Shown: positions 40,036-49,401, counted from the stretch's first letter. The stretch is 64,000 nt of DNA from Saccharopolyspora indica (GCF_027853965.1 NZ_JAQGLB010000004.1:62001-126000), one strand, 5' to 3'. Translations and numbers: made by a program. Notes: generated by a model from the sequence alone, not told the origin.

Positions 40036-40074
40036 ATGTGCGCCGCGAGGCTGCTTCTTGCGAGGCCGCGTTGA
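40036..40074 (+). CDS. leuS leader peptide
   Basis: A 12-codon open frame, MCAARLLLARPR, with three consecutive Leu codons (CTG CTT CTT). CTT is rare in this GC-rich DNA. Its last codons lie in the left arm of a hairpin (40066-40075 with 40091-40100), and a terminator follows at 40103-40132. This is the arrangement of a ribosome-mediated attenuator responding to charged tRNA-Leu. No good Shine-Dalgarno was seen; CTACCCT at 40023-40029 could be a -10 for a leaderless start. The peptide itself would have no function beyond regulation. Confidence 0.7.
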   Translation: MCAARLLLARPR

Positions 40075-40100
40075 CCGTCCGTTAGGCGACGTCAGCGCGG
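40066..40100 (+). promoter_or_regulatory. Leader hairpin of the leuS attenuator
   Basis: CCGCGTTGAC pairs with GTCAGCGCGG over 10 bp with one G-U pair. It covers the stop of the leader peptide, as expected for a 1:2 pause hairpin. Confidence 0.55.
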
Positions 40101-40102
40101 CG

Positions 40103-40132
40103 ACCCCTCATGCCCGGCAGGGCCTGGGGGGT
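40103..40132 (+). terminator. Attenuator terminator upstream of leuS
   Basis: A 13-position stem, ACCCCTCATGCCC with GGGCCTGGGGGGT, one mismatch and a GGCA loop, followed by TTTCCATTTT. It lies about 80 bases before the leuS start. A T-box was considered and not found. Confidence 0.75.
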
Positions 40133-40212
40133 TTTCCATTTTCCGCAGGCGGCACACTAGGAGCGCACGACTCGCGCGTTCGAGGGCGATAGGCAGGGAA
40201 GGACACAAACCG

Positions 40213-43077
40213 ATGAGTGGCCAGGCAGAGACCTCGACCGAAGAGGTTCCGCAGCACCGCTACACCGCGGAGACGGCGGTCGAGATCGAGCAGCGGTGGC
40301 AGCAGCGGTGGGAGGAGCGCGGCACCTTCCACGCGCCCAACCCCGCCGGGTCGCTCAAGGGTGACGTGCCCGAGGGCAAGCTGTTCGTGCAGGACATGTT
40401 CCCCTACCCCTCCGGCGCCGGGCTGCACGTCGGGCACCCGCTGGGCTTCATCGGCACCGACGTCTACGCGCGCTTCCACCGGATGCTGGGCCACAACGTC
40501 CTGCACACGATGGGCTTCGACTCCTTCGGCCTGCCCGCCGAGCAGTACGCGGTGCAGACCGGCACCCACCCGCGGACCACCACCGAGCAGAACATCGAGC
40601 GCTACCTGGGCCAGATCCGCCGCCTGGGCCTGGGCCACGACGAGCGCCGCCGGATCGCCACCACCGACGTCGAGTTCTACCGCTGGACGCAGTGGATCTT
40701 CCTGCAGATCTTCAACGCCTGGTACGACGCCGAGGCGGGCCGGGCGCGGCCGATCGGCGAGCTGGAGGAGCAGTTCGCCAACGGCGAGCGCGCGACCCCG
40801 GACGGCCGCCCGTGGGCCGAGCTGACCGGTGTCGAACGGCGCGAGATCATCGACTCGCACCGGCTGGCCTACGTGTCCGAGGCACCGGTCAACTGGGCGC
40901 CGGGCCTGGGCACCGTGGTGGCCAACGAGGAGGTCACCGCCGACGGCCTGACCGAGCGCGGCAACTTCCCGGTGTTCCGCCGCAACCTGAAGCAGTGGAT
41001 GATGCGGATCACCGCCTACGCCGACCGCCTGGTCGACGACCTGGACCGGCTGGACTGGTCGGAGCAGGTCAAGACCATGCAGCGGAACTGGATCGGCCGC
41101 TCGCAGGGCGCCAACGTGGTGTTCGGGCTGGACGGCTCGGCGCAGCGCGTCGAGGTCTTCACCACCCGCCCGGACACGCTGTTCGGCGTGACGTACATGG
41201 TGCTGGCCCCGGAGCACCCGCTGGTCGACGAGCTGACCGCGGCGGCGTGGCCGGAGGGCGCCGACGACCGCTGGACCGGTGGCGCGGCCACCCCGGCGGA
41301 GGCCGTCGCGCAGTACCGGCGGGCCGCGTCGATGAAGTCCGACCTGGACCGCCAGGAGAACAAGGAGAAGACCGGCGTCTTCACCGGTGCCTGGGCGACC
41401 AACCCGGTCAACGGCCAGCAGATCCCGGTGTTCATCGCCGACTACGTGCTGATGGGCTACGGCACCGGCGCGATCATGGCGGTGCCGGGCGAGGACACCC
41501 GCGACCACGAGTTCGCCGAGGTCTTCGGGCTGCCGATCGTCCGCACCGTGCAGCCGCCCGCCGACTTCGACGGCGGCGCCTTCACCGGTTCCGGCCCGCG
41601 GATCAACTCCGCGAACCCGGAGATCGGGCTGGACCTCAACGGCCTGGACCTGGCGGACGCCAAGAAGGCGATCACCAGCTGGCTGGAGGAGCACGGCCAC
41701 GGCCGCGGCACCGTGCAGTACAAGCTGCGCGACTGGCTGTTCGCCCGGCAGCGCTACTGGGGCGAGCCGTTCCCGATCGTCTACGGCGAGGACGGCCTGC
41801 CGCAGGCGCTGCCCGAGGACCAGCTGCCGGTGGTGCTGCCCGACGTCGCGGACTACTCGCCGCGCACCTTCGACCCGGAGGACGCCGACAGCCGTCCGGA
41901 GCCGCCGCTGGCCAAGGCCACCGAGTGGGCGAACCTGGAGCTGGACCTGGGCGACGGGCTCAAGCACTACCACCGGGACACCAACGTGATGCCGCAGTGG
42001 GCCGGTTCCTGCTGGTACCAGCTGCGCTACATCGACCCGGACAACTCCGAGCGGTTCGTCGACCCGGCCAACGAGCAGTACTGGATGGGCAAGCGGCCCG
42101 AGCTGCACGGCCCGCGCGACCCGGGCGGCGTGGACCTGTACATCGGCGGCATGGAGCACGCGGTCCTGCACCTGCTGTACTCGCGGTTCTGGCAGAAGGT
42201 GCTGTTCGACCTGGGCCACCTGTCGGCGGAGGAGCCGTACCGGCGGCTGTTCAACCAGGGCTACATCCAGGCCTACGCCTACACCGACTCGCGCGGCGTC
42301 TACGTCCCGGCCGAGGAGGTCGAGGAGCGCGACGGCAAGTACTTCCACCAGGGCCAGGAGGTCCGGCGGGAGTACGGGAAGATGGGCAAGAGCCTGAAGA
42401 ACTCCGTCTCGCCGGACGAGATGGTCGACGCCTACGGCGCGGACACGCTGCGGCTGTACGAGATGGCGATGGGGCCGCTGGACTCCTCGCGGCCGTGGGC
42501 GACCAAGGACGTCGTCGGCTCGCACCGCTTCCTGCAGCGGCTGTGGCGCAACGTCGTCGACGAGAGCACCGGTGAGCTGCGGGTGACCGACGAGCAGCCG
42601 GACGTCGAGATCGTGCGCGCGCTGCACAAGACCATCGCCGGGGTTCGCGAGGACTACGCCGAGCTGCGGTTCAACACCGCGGTGGCGAAGCTGATCGAGT
42701 TCAACAACCGGGTCACCAAGGCCTACTCGGCGGCGGCCGGCACGCCGCGCTCGGTGGTGGAGCCGCTGGTGCTGCTGGCCGCGCCGCTGACGCCGCACCT
42801 GGCCGAGGAGCTGTGGTCCCGGCTGGGGCACGCGGAGAGCCTGGCGCACGGGCCGTTCCCGGTGGCCGACGAGCAGTACCTGGTCGAGGACACCGCGGAG
42901 TACCCGATCCAGGTCAACGGCAAGGTCCGGTCCCGGGTCGTGGTGCCCGCTTCGGCGGACCAGGACGCGGTGAAGGCCGCGGCGCTGGCCGACGAGAAGA
43001 TCGTCGCGGCCCTCAACGGCAAGGAACCGCGCAAGGTCATCGTGGTCCCGGGCCGCCTGGTCAACGTCGTCGCCTGA
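40213..43077 (+). CDS. leuS: Leucyl-tRNA synthetase
   Basis: A 954-residue class I synthetase that charges tRNA-Leu. The HIGH-type motif is in [17 protein letters not shown] near residue 68. The CP1 editing domain has [20 protein letters not shown] and [16 protein letters not shown], with the threonine-rich editing pocket. The KMSKS-type motif reads [14 protein letters not shown] near residue 728. A C-terminal tRNA-binding domain ends [13 protein letters not shown]. The start is ATG 40213, with GGAAGGA about 8 bases upstream. Expression is probably attenuated through the upstream leader peptide. A strong bidirectional terminator follows. Confidence 0.98.
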   Translation: MSGQAETSTEEVPQHRYTAETAVEIEQRWQQRWEERGTFHAPNPAGSLKGDVPEGKLFVQDMFPYPSGAGLHVGHPLGFIGTDVYARFHRMLGHNVLHTMGFDSFGLPAEQYAVQTGTHPRTTTEQNIERYLGQIRRLGLGHDERRRIATTDVEFYRWTQWIFLQIFNAWYDAEAGRARPIGELEEQFANGERATPDGRPWAELTGVERREIIDSHRLAYVSEAPVNWAPGLGTVVANEEVTADGLTERGNFPVFRRNLKQWMMRITAYADRLVDDLDRLDWSEQVKTMQRNWIGRSQGANVVFGLDGSAQRVEVFTTRPDTLFGVTYMVLAPEHPLVDELTAAAWPEGADDRWTGGAATPAEAVAQYRRAASMKSDLDRQENKEKTGVFTGAWATNPVNGQQIPVFIADYVLMGYGTGAIMAVPGEDTRDHEFAEVFGLPIVRTVQPPADFDGGAFTGSGPRINSANPEIGLDLNGLDLADAKKAITSWLEEHGHGRGTVQYKLRDWLFARQRYWGEPFPIVYGEDGLPQALPEDQLPVVLPDVADYSPRTFDPEDADSRPEPPLAKATEWANLELDLGDGLKHYHRDTNVMPQWAGSCWYQLRYIDPDNSERFVDPANEQYWMGKRPELHGPRDPGGVDLYIGGMEHAVLHLLYSRFWQKVLFDLGHLSAEEPYRRLFNQGYIQAYAYTDSRGVYVPAEEVEERDGKYFHQGQEVRREYGKMGKSLKNSVSPDEMVDAYGADTLRLYEMAMGPLDSSRPWATKDVVGSHRFLQRLWRNVVDESTGELRVTDEQPDVEIVRALHKTIAGVREDYAELRFNTAVAKLIEFNNRVTKAYSAAAGTPRSVVEPLVLLAAPLTPHLAEELWSRLGHAESLAHGPFPVADEQYLVEDTAEYPIQVNGKVRSRVVVPASADQDAVKAAALADEKIVAALNGKEPRKVIVVPGRLVNVVA

Positions 43078-43087
43078 GTTCAGTCGC

Positions 43088-43135
43088 AGCCGTGAGCGGT
43101 TTGGGGTGTTATAGCGCCCCGAACCGCTCACGGCT
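43088..43135. terminator. Bidirectional terminator leuS / MerR-PP2C
   Basis: A 19-bp stem, AGCCGTGAGCGGTTTGGGG with its complement (one G-U), and a 10-base loop, followed by TTTT on the plus strand. Placed between convergent genes. Confidence 0.9.
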
Positions 43136-43150
43136 TTTGTGCCGCCGAGG

Positions 43151-44200
43151 TCAGGTCCGCGGCACGGCGTCGATGACGACGCAGGCGATGTTGTCGGGAG
43201 CTCCCGCGTCGTGGACCTGCTGCGCGAAGCGGTCGACCGCTTCCTGCGGGTCGGTGGCCGAGTCGAGGACGTCGTGCAGGGCCTGTTCGCTCAGCACCGC
43301 GTGCAGGCCGTCCGAGCAGAGCAGGTACCGGTCGCCGGCACGCGCTTCGCGCAGGTGCATGTCCGGTTCCGCCGTGCCGCCGCGGACCAGCGCGCGCAGC
43401 AGCTCGGCGCGCTTCGGGTGGACCGCCGCCTCCTCCGCGGTCAGCCTGCCCTCGTCCACCAGCGATTGCACGAAGGTGTGGTCGTGGGTGATCTGCGTCA
43501 GCTCGCTCCCCCGCAGCAGGTATGCGCGCGAATCGCCCACGTGCGCCAGGGCGAAGCTCGTGCCCGACCACAGCATGGCCGTCAGCGTGGTGCCCGCGTG
43601 GTCCTGCGCGGAGTCGTCGACGGCCCGCTGCGCTTCGCTCGTCGTGCTGCCCAGCGCGCTCAGCAGGTCATCGCCGGGTTCTCCGGTGTCGAGCGGTTCG
43701 AGCGCCGCGAGCGCTGCTCGCCCCGCGCCCCGGTCACCGAATCCGTCGGCGACCGCGAACAGCCGCGTGCCCGCGAACACCGCGTCTTCGTTGTTCTGCC
43801 GCACCAACCCGCGGTCCGCGCGGGCAGCGTGGCGCAGTTCCCACTCCGGCATTCCGGTCATGTCAGCGTCCTTTCTGGACAGTTCTTCGACGAGAGCGGC
43901 GGCCAGTTCGCCGCGAGCCGCGGTTTCGGCTTCGATCTGGCGCCAGTACGAGGAGATCTCCGCCGCGGCGGCCAGCGGTGGCAGGTCGATGACCACCCGG
44001 ATCCTGGCCAGCGGCATGCCGAGCGCGCGCAGCCGCGCGACCAGCTGCGCCGTCGCCAGCTGGGCCGGGACGTAGCTCCGGTAGCCCGTGCGCGGGTCGA
44101 CGTGCGCCGGTGGCAGCAGCGCGAGCTCGTCGTAGAGCCGCAGCGCCTTGGGCGTGAGGCCCGAGGCGTGCGCGAAGTCGCCGATGCTCAGTTCGTCCAC
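43151..44200 (-). CDS. MerR-type regulator fused to a PP2C phosphatase
   Basis: 349 residues from GTG 44200. The N-terminal winged helix is MerR-type, with LSIGDFAHASGLTPKALRLYDELALLPP and DPRTGYRSYVPAQLATAQLVARLR. A short coiled coil follows near 80-105. From about residue 115 a complete PP2C phosphatase is present. Its metal ligands lie in RADRGLVRQNNEDAVF, VADGFGDRGAG, LAHVGDSRAYLLRG, LLCSDGLHAVL and APDNIACVVI. It could therefore dephosphorylate Ser/Thr proteins and bind DNA. It is divergent from the acyl-CoA dehydrogenase gene. A TTGACC -35 with a GC-rich partial dyad lies at 44250-44271. The fusion is known in some actinomycetes, but its target is not. Confidence 0.9.
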   Translation of the reverse strand: MDELSIGDFAHASGLTPKALRLYDELALLPPAHVDPRTGYRSYVPAQLATAQLVARLRALGMPLARIRVVIDLPPLAAAAEISSYWRQIEAETAARGELAAALVEELSRKDADMTGMPEWELRHAARADRGLVRQNNEDAVFAGTRLFAVADGFGDRGAGRAALAALEPLDTGEPGDDLLSALGSTTSEAQRAVDDSAQDHAGTTLTAMLWSGTSFALAHVGDSRAYLLRGSELTQITHDHTFVQSLVDEGRLTAEEAAVHPKRAELLRALVRGGTAEPDMHLREARAGDRYLLCSDGLHAVLSEQALHDVLDSATDPQEAVDRFAQQVHDAGAPDNIACVVIDAVPRT

Positions 44201-44304
44201 GGTTCCCCTCCTCGCACCGGGCCCGCCGCCCGGTGACCGGACTTTGCAGCTTTCCCCGGGGTGAAGGTCAACCCGGCACCGGCGAGGTAGCTCACATGGC
44301 GGGG

Positions 44305-44348
44305 TTACTCGTCGGTAACTACGCTTGGAGCAGTCGGTACCGACGAGT
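44305..44348. promoter_or_regulatory. Operator-like inverted repeats upstream of acyl-CoA dehydrogenase
   Basis: GTTACTCGTCGGTAAC (44305-44320) has 5-bp dyad arms. An 11-bp inverted repeat, ACTCGTCGGTA (44307-44317) and its complement (44338-44348), overlaps it. A near copy (GTTACTCATCGGTAAT) occurs at 55033-55048. Possibly a TetR- or MerR-type operator. Confidence 0.5.
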
Positions 44349-44358
44349 GGAGGCCGCG

Positions 44359-46284
44359 ATGGCATTCGAGGCAGGCGAGCTCACGACGCTGCTGGACGGG
44401 CGCTGGGCGCACGTCCGCGACCAGGTCCGGGAAGCGCTGGAGGGCGTCGACCTGGCACCGGCCGACGACCTCGACACCGAGAGCCACCGCGCGCGCACCC
44501 TCGAACAGCTGCGCCAGCTGGCCAAGACCGACATCCCCGGCCTCGGGTTCCCGACCGCGCACGGCGGCAGCGGTGACACCGGCGGTTCGGTGGTGTCCCT
44601 GGAGATGCTGCCCGGCAACCTGTCGCTGATGGTCAAGTCCGGCGTCCAGTGGGGGCTGTTCGGCGGGGCGGTCGTCGCGCTGGGCACCGAGCGCCACCAC
44701 GAGCGCTACCTGCGCGACATCATCAGCCTGGAGCTGCCGGGCTGCTTCGCGATCACCGAGACCGGCCACGGCTCGGACGTGCAGAACCTGCGCACCACCG
44801 CCACCTACGACCCGGAATCGCAGGAGTTCGTGGTGCACACGCCGCACGAAGCGGCGCGCAAGGAGTACATCGGCAACGCCGCCCGCGACGGCCGGATGGC
44901 GGTGGTCTTCGCGCAGCTGATCACCGGCGGTGAGAGTCACGGCGTGCACGCGCTGCTGGTGCCGATCCGCGACCAGGCCGGGAACCCGCTGCCCGGCGTG
45001 GAGATCACCGACTGCGGCCGCAAGGCCGGGCTCAACGGCGTGGACAACGGCCGGATCGTCTTCGACCAGGTCCGCGTGCCGCGCGAGGCGCTGCTCAACC
45101 GCTACGGCGACGTCGCCCCGGACGGCACCTACAGCAGCCCGATCGCCAGCAAGGGCAAGCGGTTCTTCACCATGCTCGGCACCCTGATCCGCGGCCGCGT
45201 CTCGGTGGCGGGCACCGCGGGCAGCGCCGCCAAGCTCGCGCTGGAGATCGCGCTGCGCTACGGCGACGCGCGCCGCCAGTTCGGCCGCCCCGGCACCGAG
45301 GACGAGGTCGTGGTGCTGGACTACCTGGCGCACCAGCGCAAGCTCCTGCCCGCGCTGGCCAAGTCGTACGCCCTGCACTTCGCGCAGGAGCAGCTGGTGT
45401 CGAGCCTGCACGAGGGCTCGGGCGACGAGCGGGCGCAGCGCGAGCTGGAATCCCGCGCGGCCGGGCTGAAGGCGATCACCACCTGGCACGCCACCAGCAC
45501 CATCCAGACCTGCCGCGAGGCGTGCGGCGGCGCGGGCTACCTGGCGGAGAACCAGCTCGCGCAGCTCAAGGCCGACACCGACGTCTTCACCACCTTCGAG
45601 GGCGACAACACGGTGCTGCTGCAGCTGGTCGCCAAGGGCCTGCTGACCAACTACAAGGACCAGTTCGACGACCTCGGCACGCTCGGCATGGCCAAGTTCC
45701 TGGCCGACCAGTTCGTCGGCTCGGTGATCGAGCGGACCGCGACGCGCTCGCTGGTGCAGCGGATCATCGACGCCTCGGGCAAGGACGACATCCTCGACCG
45801 CGGCTGGCAGCTCAAGATGTTCGACGACCGCGAGCGCCACGTCCTCGACGGTCTCGGCCGCCGCCTGCGGAAGTCCAACCGCAGCAACGCCTTCGAGGTG
45901 TTCAACAGCGCGCAGGACCACGTGCTGCGCGCGGGCCGGGTGCACGTGGACCGCCTGGTGCTGGAGTCGTTCGTCGCGGCGATCGAGCGCTGCCGCGACC
46001 GGAAGACCGCGGCGCTGCTGAACAAGGTGTGCGACCTCTACGTGCTCTCCACCATCGAGGAGGACCGGGGCTGGTTCCTCGAGCACGAGCGCATCTCGCC
46101 GCGCCGCTCGAAGGCGATCACCGAAGCGGTCAACGACCTGTGCGCCCAGCTCCGCCCGCACGCGGTCGACCTGGTCGCGGCCTTCAACCTCCCGCGCCAG
46201 TGGCTCACGGCCCCGATCGCCACCGGCGCCGAATCCCACCGCCAGCAGGCCCAGCAAACCCACGACCGCTCCCTCCGCCCCTGA
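44359..46284 (+). CDS. Acyl-CoA dehydrogenase/oxidase family protein
   Basis: 641 residues from ATG 44359, with GGAGG five bases upstream. The N-terminal half has the FAD and acyl-CoA contacts, with CFAITETGHGSDVQNLRTTATYD and AARKEYIGNAARDGRMAVVFAQL. The central helical domain has RRQFGRPGTEDEVVVLDYLAHQ and CREACGGAGYLAENQLAQLKAD followed by FTTFEGDNTVLLQLVAKGLL, the acyl-CoA oxidase pattern. An ACOX C-terminal domain follows. At about 640 residues it matches the oxidase family rather than the 380-residue dehydrogenases. It oxidises acyl-CoA to enoyl-CoA in fatty acid breakdown. Its divergent neighbour, the MerR-PP2C protein, may regulate it. Confidence 0.9.
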   Translation: MAFEAGELTTLLDGRWAHVRDQVREALEGVDLAPADDLDTESHRARTLEQLRQLAKTDIPGLGFPTAHGGSGDTGGSVVSLEMLPGNLSLMVKSGVQWGLFGGAVVALGTERHHERYLRDIISLELPGCFAITETGHGSDVQNLRTTATYDPESQEFVVHTPHEAARKEYIGNAARDGRMAVVFAQLITGGESHGVHALLVPIRDQAGNPLPGVEITDCGRKAGLNGVDNGRIVFDQVRVPREALLNRYGDVAPDGTYSSPIASKGKRFFTMLGTLIRGRVSVAGTAGSAAKLALEIALRYGDARRQFGRPGTEDEVVVLDYLAHQRKLLPALAKSYALHFAQEQLVSSLHEGSGDERAQRELESRAAGLKAITTWHATSTIQTCREACGGAGYLAENQLAQLKADTDVFTTFEGDNTVLLQLVAKGLLTNYKDQFDDLGTLGMAKFLADQFVGSVIERTATRSLVQRIIDASGKDDILDRGWQLKMFDDRERHVLDGLGRRLRKSNRSNAFEVFNSAQDHVLRAGRVHVDRLVLESFVAAIERCRDRKTAALLNKVCDLYVLSTIEEDRGWFLEHERISPRRSKAITEAVNDLCAQLRPHAVDLVAAFNLPRQWLTAPIATGAESHRQQAQQTHDRSLRP

Positions 46285-46293
46285 GCGGAACGA

Positions 46294-46342
46294 GGTGAAG
46301 GGCACCTTTCGCCAAGTATGTTGGTGAAAGGTGCCCTTCGCC
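46294..46342. terminator. Bidirectional terminator
   Basis: A 22-position near-perfect stem (GGTGAAGGGCACCTTTCGCC with its complement) with a GTATG loop and a short T-run. It lies between convergent acyl-CoA dehydrogenase and PEP-mutase-like genes. Confidence 0.85.
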
Positions 46343-46365
46343 TTTCACCTGATCGCGTGCCGGGA

Positions 46366-47193
46366 TCAGTTCTGCAGCAGGCGGTTGAGGTCGCGGAAGT
46401 CGAGCGCGTCGGCGATCGCTTCGTAGCCGCCGGTGGTCAGGACCTCGCGGATTCCCCGCTGTGCCACGGCGTACGCGGCTTGGGCCAGCGCGGCGCCGAT
46501 GCTGATGCGCGACGCACCGGCCGCCGCCAGCTCCGCGACCGCCGGGGCGCCCGGACCGGCCAGCACGTTGAGCGGCCGGTCGATGGCGGCCGAGAGCTCG
46601 CCGATCACACCGAGGTTCGTGGTGCCCGGCACGAAGATGCCGTCGGCACCGGCATCGACGTAGGCGGCGGCGCGGTCGATCGCATCGCGCAGCCGGTCCG
46701 CCGGGTCGTCGTGCACCGGGCGCAGGAACGGATCGGTGCGGGCGTTGATGAACAACGGGATTCCCGCCGCGTCCGCCGCAGACCGGGCGGCCGCGATGCG
46801 GGCGACCTGCTCGTCGACCGGCCGCAGCGCGGGACCGGTGCTGTCCTCGATGTTGACGCCGATCGCGCCCGCGTTCAGCACCAGCCGGATGGTCTCGGCG
46901 ACACCGGCCGGGGTGTCGGCGAACCCGCTCTCGACGTCCGCGGTGACCGGGAGTTCCACCGCTGCGGCGACGCGCGCGATGAGGTCGACGGCGAGCTGCC
47001 GGTCGAGCTGGTCGCCATCGGGCGCACCGAGGCTCCAGGCGACACCCGCGCTGGTGGTGGCGACGGCTGCCGCCCCGGCGTCGGCGACCAGCCGTGCGCT
47101 GGCCACGTCCCAGGCGTTGGCGAGGACCAGCGGGGCTTCCGCGCGGTGCAGTGCGCGGAACTGCTCCGCCTTGTCGTGCTGGGAGATCGTCAT
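46366..47193 (-). CDS. Isocitrate lyase/PEP mutase family protein
   Basis: 275 residues from ATG 47193 (MTISQHDKAEQF). The fold is a TIM barrel of the ICL/PEPM superfamily: LVLANAWDVASARLVADAGAAAVATTSAG, then the metal-binding stretch VTADVESGFADTP, then AIGVNIEDS, then FINARTDPFL. The KKCGH motif of true isocitrate lyase is absent. It is thus more likely a carboxy-phosphonoenolpyruvate or oxaloacetate-type lyase of unknown substrate. No clear Shine-Dalgarno is seen. It stands alone between terminators. Confidence 0.82.
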   Translation of the reverse strand: MTISQHDKAEQFRALHRAEAPLVLANAWDVASARLVADAGAAAVATTSAGVAWSLGAPDGDQLDRQLAVDLIARVAAAVELPVTADVESGFADTPAGVAETIRLVLNAGAIGVNIEDSTGPALRPVDEQVARIAAARSAADAAGIPLFINARTDPFLRPVHDDPADRLRDAIDRAAAYVDAGADGIFVPGTTNLGVIGELSAAIDRPLNVLAGPGAPAVAELAAAGASRISIGAALAQAAYAVAQRGIREVLTTGGYEAIADALDFRDLNRLLQN

Positions 47194-47344
47194 GATCACA
47201 GTCAAGCAGGCCCGGCCCTCCCGGGCTCGTGGGTTTCCGACACGTTCAACTCGTCCGGTCGGATGAAGATGGATCTTCGTGGAACCGATCCGGCTCGCGT
47301 GCGTCACACCTGGGACGAGCCGATGCCGAGATGGTTTGCGAGGC

Positions 47345-48310
47345 ATGATGAAACCCCTGCTCCGGAAGGTCACCACCGCCGCGCTGAGCGCTGCGCTCCT
47401 GCTGAGCACCGCTGCGGTGTCCACGGCGGCGGCGGAAGGCGTTGCCGGCCAGAGCATCGAGTGCGCCTCCGCGGCCAGCGGCCAGGGCCCGTTCTACCCC
47501 GGCCCGTCGGCTTCGCACGTCTACGACAAGGCGTTCGGCAAGGGACCGGCGGTGCCGGAGCTGGGCAGCACGACGCCGCAGGGCCTGGCGACCTGGACCG
47601 GGTGGGACGGTGCGGGCAAGGACCTGCTGCTGGTCACCTCCTACGGGAAGTCCGGCCAGGACGCGCTGATCATCGGCATCGACCCGAAGACCGGCGAGCA
47701 CGTCGGCACGGTCGCCATCGCCGAATCGCACGTCGGCGGCATCGCGGTCAGCAAGGGCTGGGCCTTCGTGCAGGGCCGCCCCTCCGGGAGCACGCCGACC
47801 ATCCGCAAGTACAAGCTCTCCGAGCTGCGGGACGCGCTGAAGAAGAGCGGCACCCCGTACCTCAAGCAGACCGGCGAGGCCCAGAAGGTCACCGCGGCGT
47901 CGTTCCTGACCTCCGACGGCGGCACGCTCTACGCGGGCAAGTTCAGCGAAACCGGCCGCGGTTCCATGCAGTCCTACCAGGTCGGCGACGACGGTTCGCT
48001 GACCGAGCAGAAGACCTACGAGGTCCCGATGAAGACCCAGGGCCTGATGGTCACCAAGGACCACTTCGTCTACAGCACCTCCTACGGCCGCACCAACCGC
48101 AGCAACCTCTACGTGGTCGACAAGGGCGCCACCGACATCGACGTCCCGTCGACCAAGTGCTACCGCGCGCCGAGCATGACCGAGGGCATCGCGCAGTACG
48201 GCGACCAGGCCTTCCTGCTGTTCGAGTCGGGCTCCTACCTGTACCCAGATGCCCGCAACGTCATCAAGAACCTGCACAAGGGTGCGGTTTCGGCGGTGAC
48301 GAACCCCTGA
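47345..48310 (+). CDS. Secreted protein of unknown function
   Basis: 321 residues from ATG 47345 (or ATG 47348). A signal peptide (MMKPLLRKVTTAALSAALLL, cut near STAAA) is clear. The mature protein has a beta-propeller look. Repeats such as TPQGLATWTGWDGAGKDLLLV, VGGIAVSKGWAFVQG, VTAASFLTSDGGTLYAGKF and MKTQGLMVTKDHFVYSTSYG each start with a helix-free GxA/GxM motif followed by strands. Two cysteines (IECAS, TKCYR) could form a disulfide. I do not recognise a named family. A decayed copy of its 3' end lies at 50682-50780. Confidence 0.8.
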   Translation: MMKPLLRKVTTAALSAALLLSTAAVSTAAAEGVAGQSIECASAASGQGPFYPGPSASHVYDKAFGKGPAVPELGSTTPQGLATWTGWDGAGKDLLLVTSYGKSGQDALIIGIDPKTGEHVGTVAIAESHVGGIAVSKGWAFVQGRPSGSTPTIRKYKLSELRDALKKSGTPYLKQTGEAQKVTAASFLTSDGGTLYAGKFSETGRGSMQSYQVGDDGSLTEQKTYEVPMKTQGLMVTKDHFVYSTSYGRTNRSNLYVVDKGATDIDVPSTKCYRAPSMTEGIAQYGDQAFLLFESGSYLYPDARNVIKNLHKGAVSAVTNP

Positions 48311-48315
48311 CGGAA

Positions 48316-48348
48316 AACGGCGGCCCGAGCACCCCACGGGCCGCCGTT
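48316..48348. terminator. Bidirectional terminator
   Basis: A 12-bp stem, AACGGCGGCCCG with complement, and a 9-base loop lie between the convergent secreted-protein and methyltransferase genes. A degenerate copy is part of the duplication near 50750-50775. Confidence 0.8.
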
Positions 48349-48354
48349 CTCCTC

Positions 48355-49401
48355 TCAGGCGCGCAGTCGGACCACCTCCGGGTGCGAGCCGAACAGGCTG
48401 ACCGGCCGCCGATCCAGCACCGCGAACCCAGCGGATTCCGCGCCTGCCAGGTCGGGTTCCGGCAGCAGCAGGACCGCGTGGCCACCGGGTCGCAGCACGC
48501 GGCGCAGTTCCCGCCAGAACCGCGCGGGCTCGCGCGCGAGGACTCCGGCGGGCGGGACTCGGCGGTCCCACGGCGGATTGCTCACCACCAGATCCACCGA
48601 GCCGGTTGCCACCGGCAGCCGACCGGCGTCGGCCACCGCCCAGCGCGCGGTGGTGCTCGCGCCGTTAGTGGCCGCCGCGGCCACCGCCCGCGGGTCCCGG
48701 TCGCAGCCGATGACGGACAGCGAAGGCCTGCTCAGGACGGCTTCGATCGGGATGGTGCCGGTTCCGCAGCACGGATCGAGCAACCGCGCGCCGTCGAACG
48801 GCTCGGCCAGCCGGACCAGGGCAGCGGCCAGCGGGGGGTGCAGGCTCCCGGGCCGGGACACCTGCCGGTACTCCCGCCGGTGCGCCGGACGGGCGCCGAT
48901 CCGCAGGGCCAGCACGGCTCGATCGTCGACGACCGTGACCCGCCAGGAGCATCCGCCTTCCGGTGGTGCGGCCCCGCCCCGCCTGCTCCGGTACGGGATG
49001 CCCAGCGCGGCGCTGAGCGGCGCGCCGACGGCGTCCTCCAAGTCGTACCGGTTGTAGTTGCGCCGCCCGAGGAACGACGCCGTGACGTCCACGTGCGCCG
49101 ACCGCTCCGGACCCCCGAAGTGCTTCCGCAGGGCCAGCATCCGGCGCGCTGGAACGCTCTCAGCGGCTTCCGCCAGCAGCCGCAGGTCGGCCCGGTGCCT
49201 GCCGACACCGGTCAGCTCCGCCGCCACGAGCAGCACGTCGTCCGCGCAGCGCAGTTCCGCGACTCCCGGGCCCGGCTCGGCGCAGTCGAAGAACACCTCG
49301 CGGTGCCCGATCCGCCGAACCCGGCCGAAGGACCGGACTTCCGCGGCCACCACGGTTTCCACACCCCGCACCGATCGCGCCACCAGGCGCGCGGCCGTCA
49401 C
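48355..49401 (-). CDS. THUMP-type RNA m2G methyltransferase
   Basis: 348 residues from GTG 49401. The N-terminal THUMP-like part covers about 1-150. The Rossmann methyltransferase domain has SAM motif LLDPCCGTGTIPIEAVL near residue 215, the acidic loop IGCDRDPRAVAAAATN, and the catalytic SNPPWDRR. The SNPPW motif is that of enzymes making N2-methylguanosine in tRNA or rRNA (TrmN/Trm14, RlmL). The target site cannot be told. A Phe-rich mini-ORF and hairpin lie upstream at 49492-49581. Confidence 0.85.
   Translation of the reverse strand: MTAARLVARSVRGVETVVAAEVRSFGRVRRIGHREVFFDCAEPGPGVAELRCADDVLLVAAELTGVGRHRADLRLLAEAAESVPARRMLALRKHFGGPERSAHVDVTASFLGRRNYNRYDLEDAVGAPLSAALGIPYRSRRGGAAPPEGGCSWRVTVVDDRAVLALRIGARPAHRREYRQVSRPGSLHPPLAAALVRLAEPFDGARLLDPCCGTGTIPIEAVLSRPSLSVIGCDRDPRAVAAAATNGASTTARWAVADAGRLPVATGSVDLVVSNPPWDRRVPPAGVLAREPARFWRELRRVLRPGGHAVLLLPEPDLAGAESAGFAVLDRRPVSLFGSHPEVVRLRA

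Noticed and set aside
40000..40212. T-box riboswitch upstream of leuS
   Set aside because: The conserved T-box sequence and specifier stem were not found; a Leu leader peptide with hairpin and terminator explains the region better.
44250..44271. Classic MerR operator with exact dyad between -35 and -10
   Set aside because: CTTTCCCCGGGGTGAAG near a TTGACC box looks suggestive, but its symmetry is offset and no convincing -10 was found, so it was not listed as a site.
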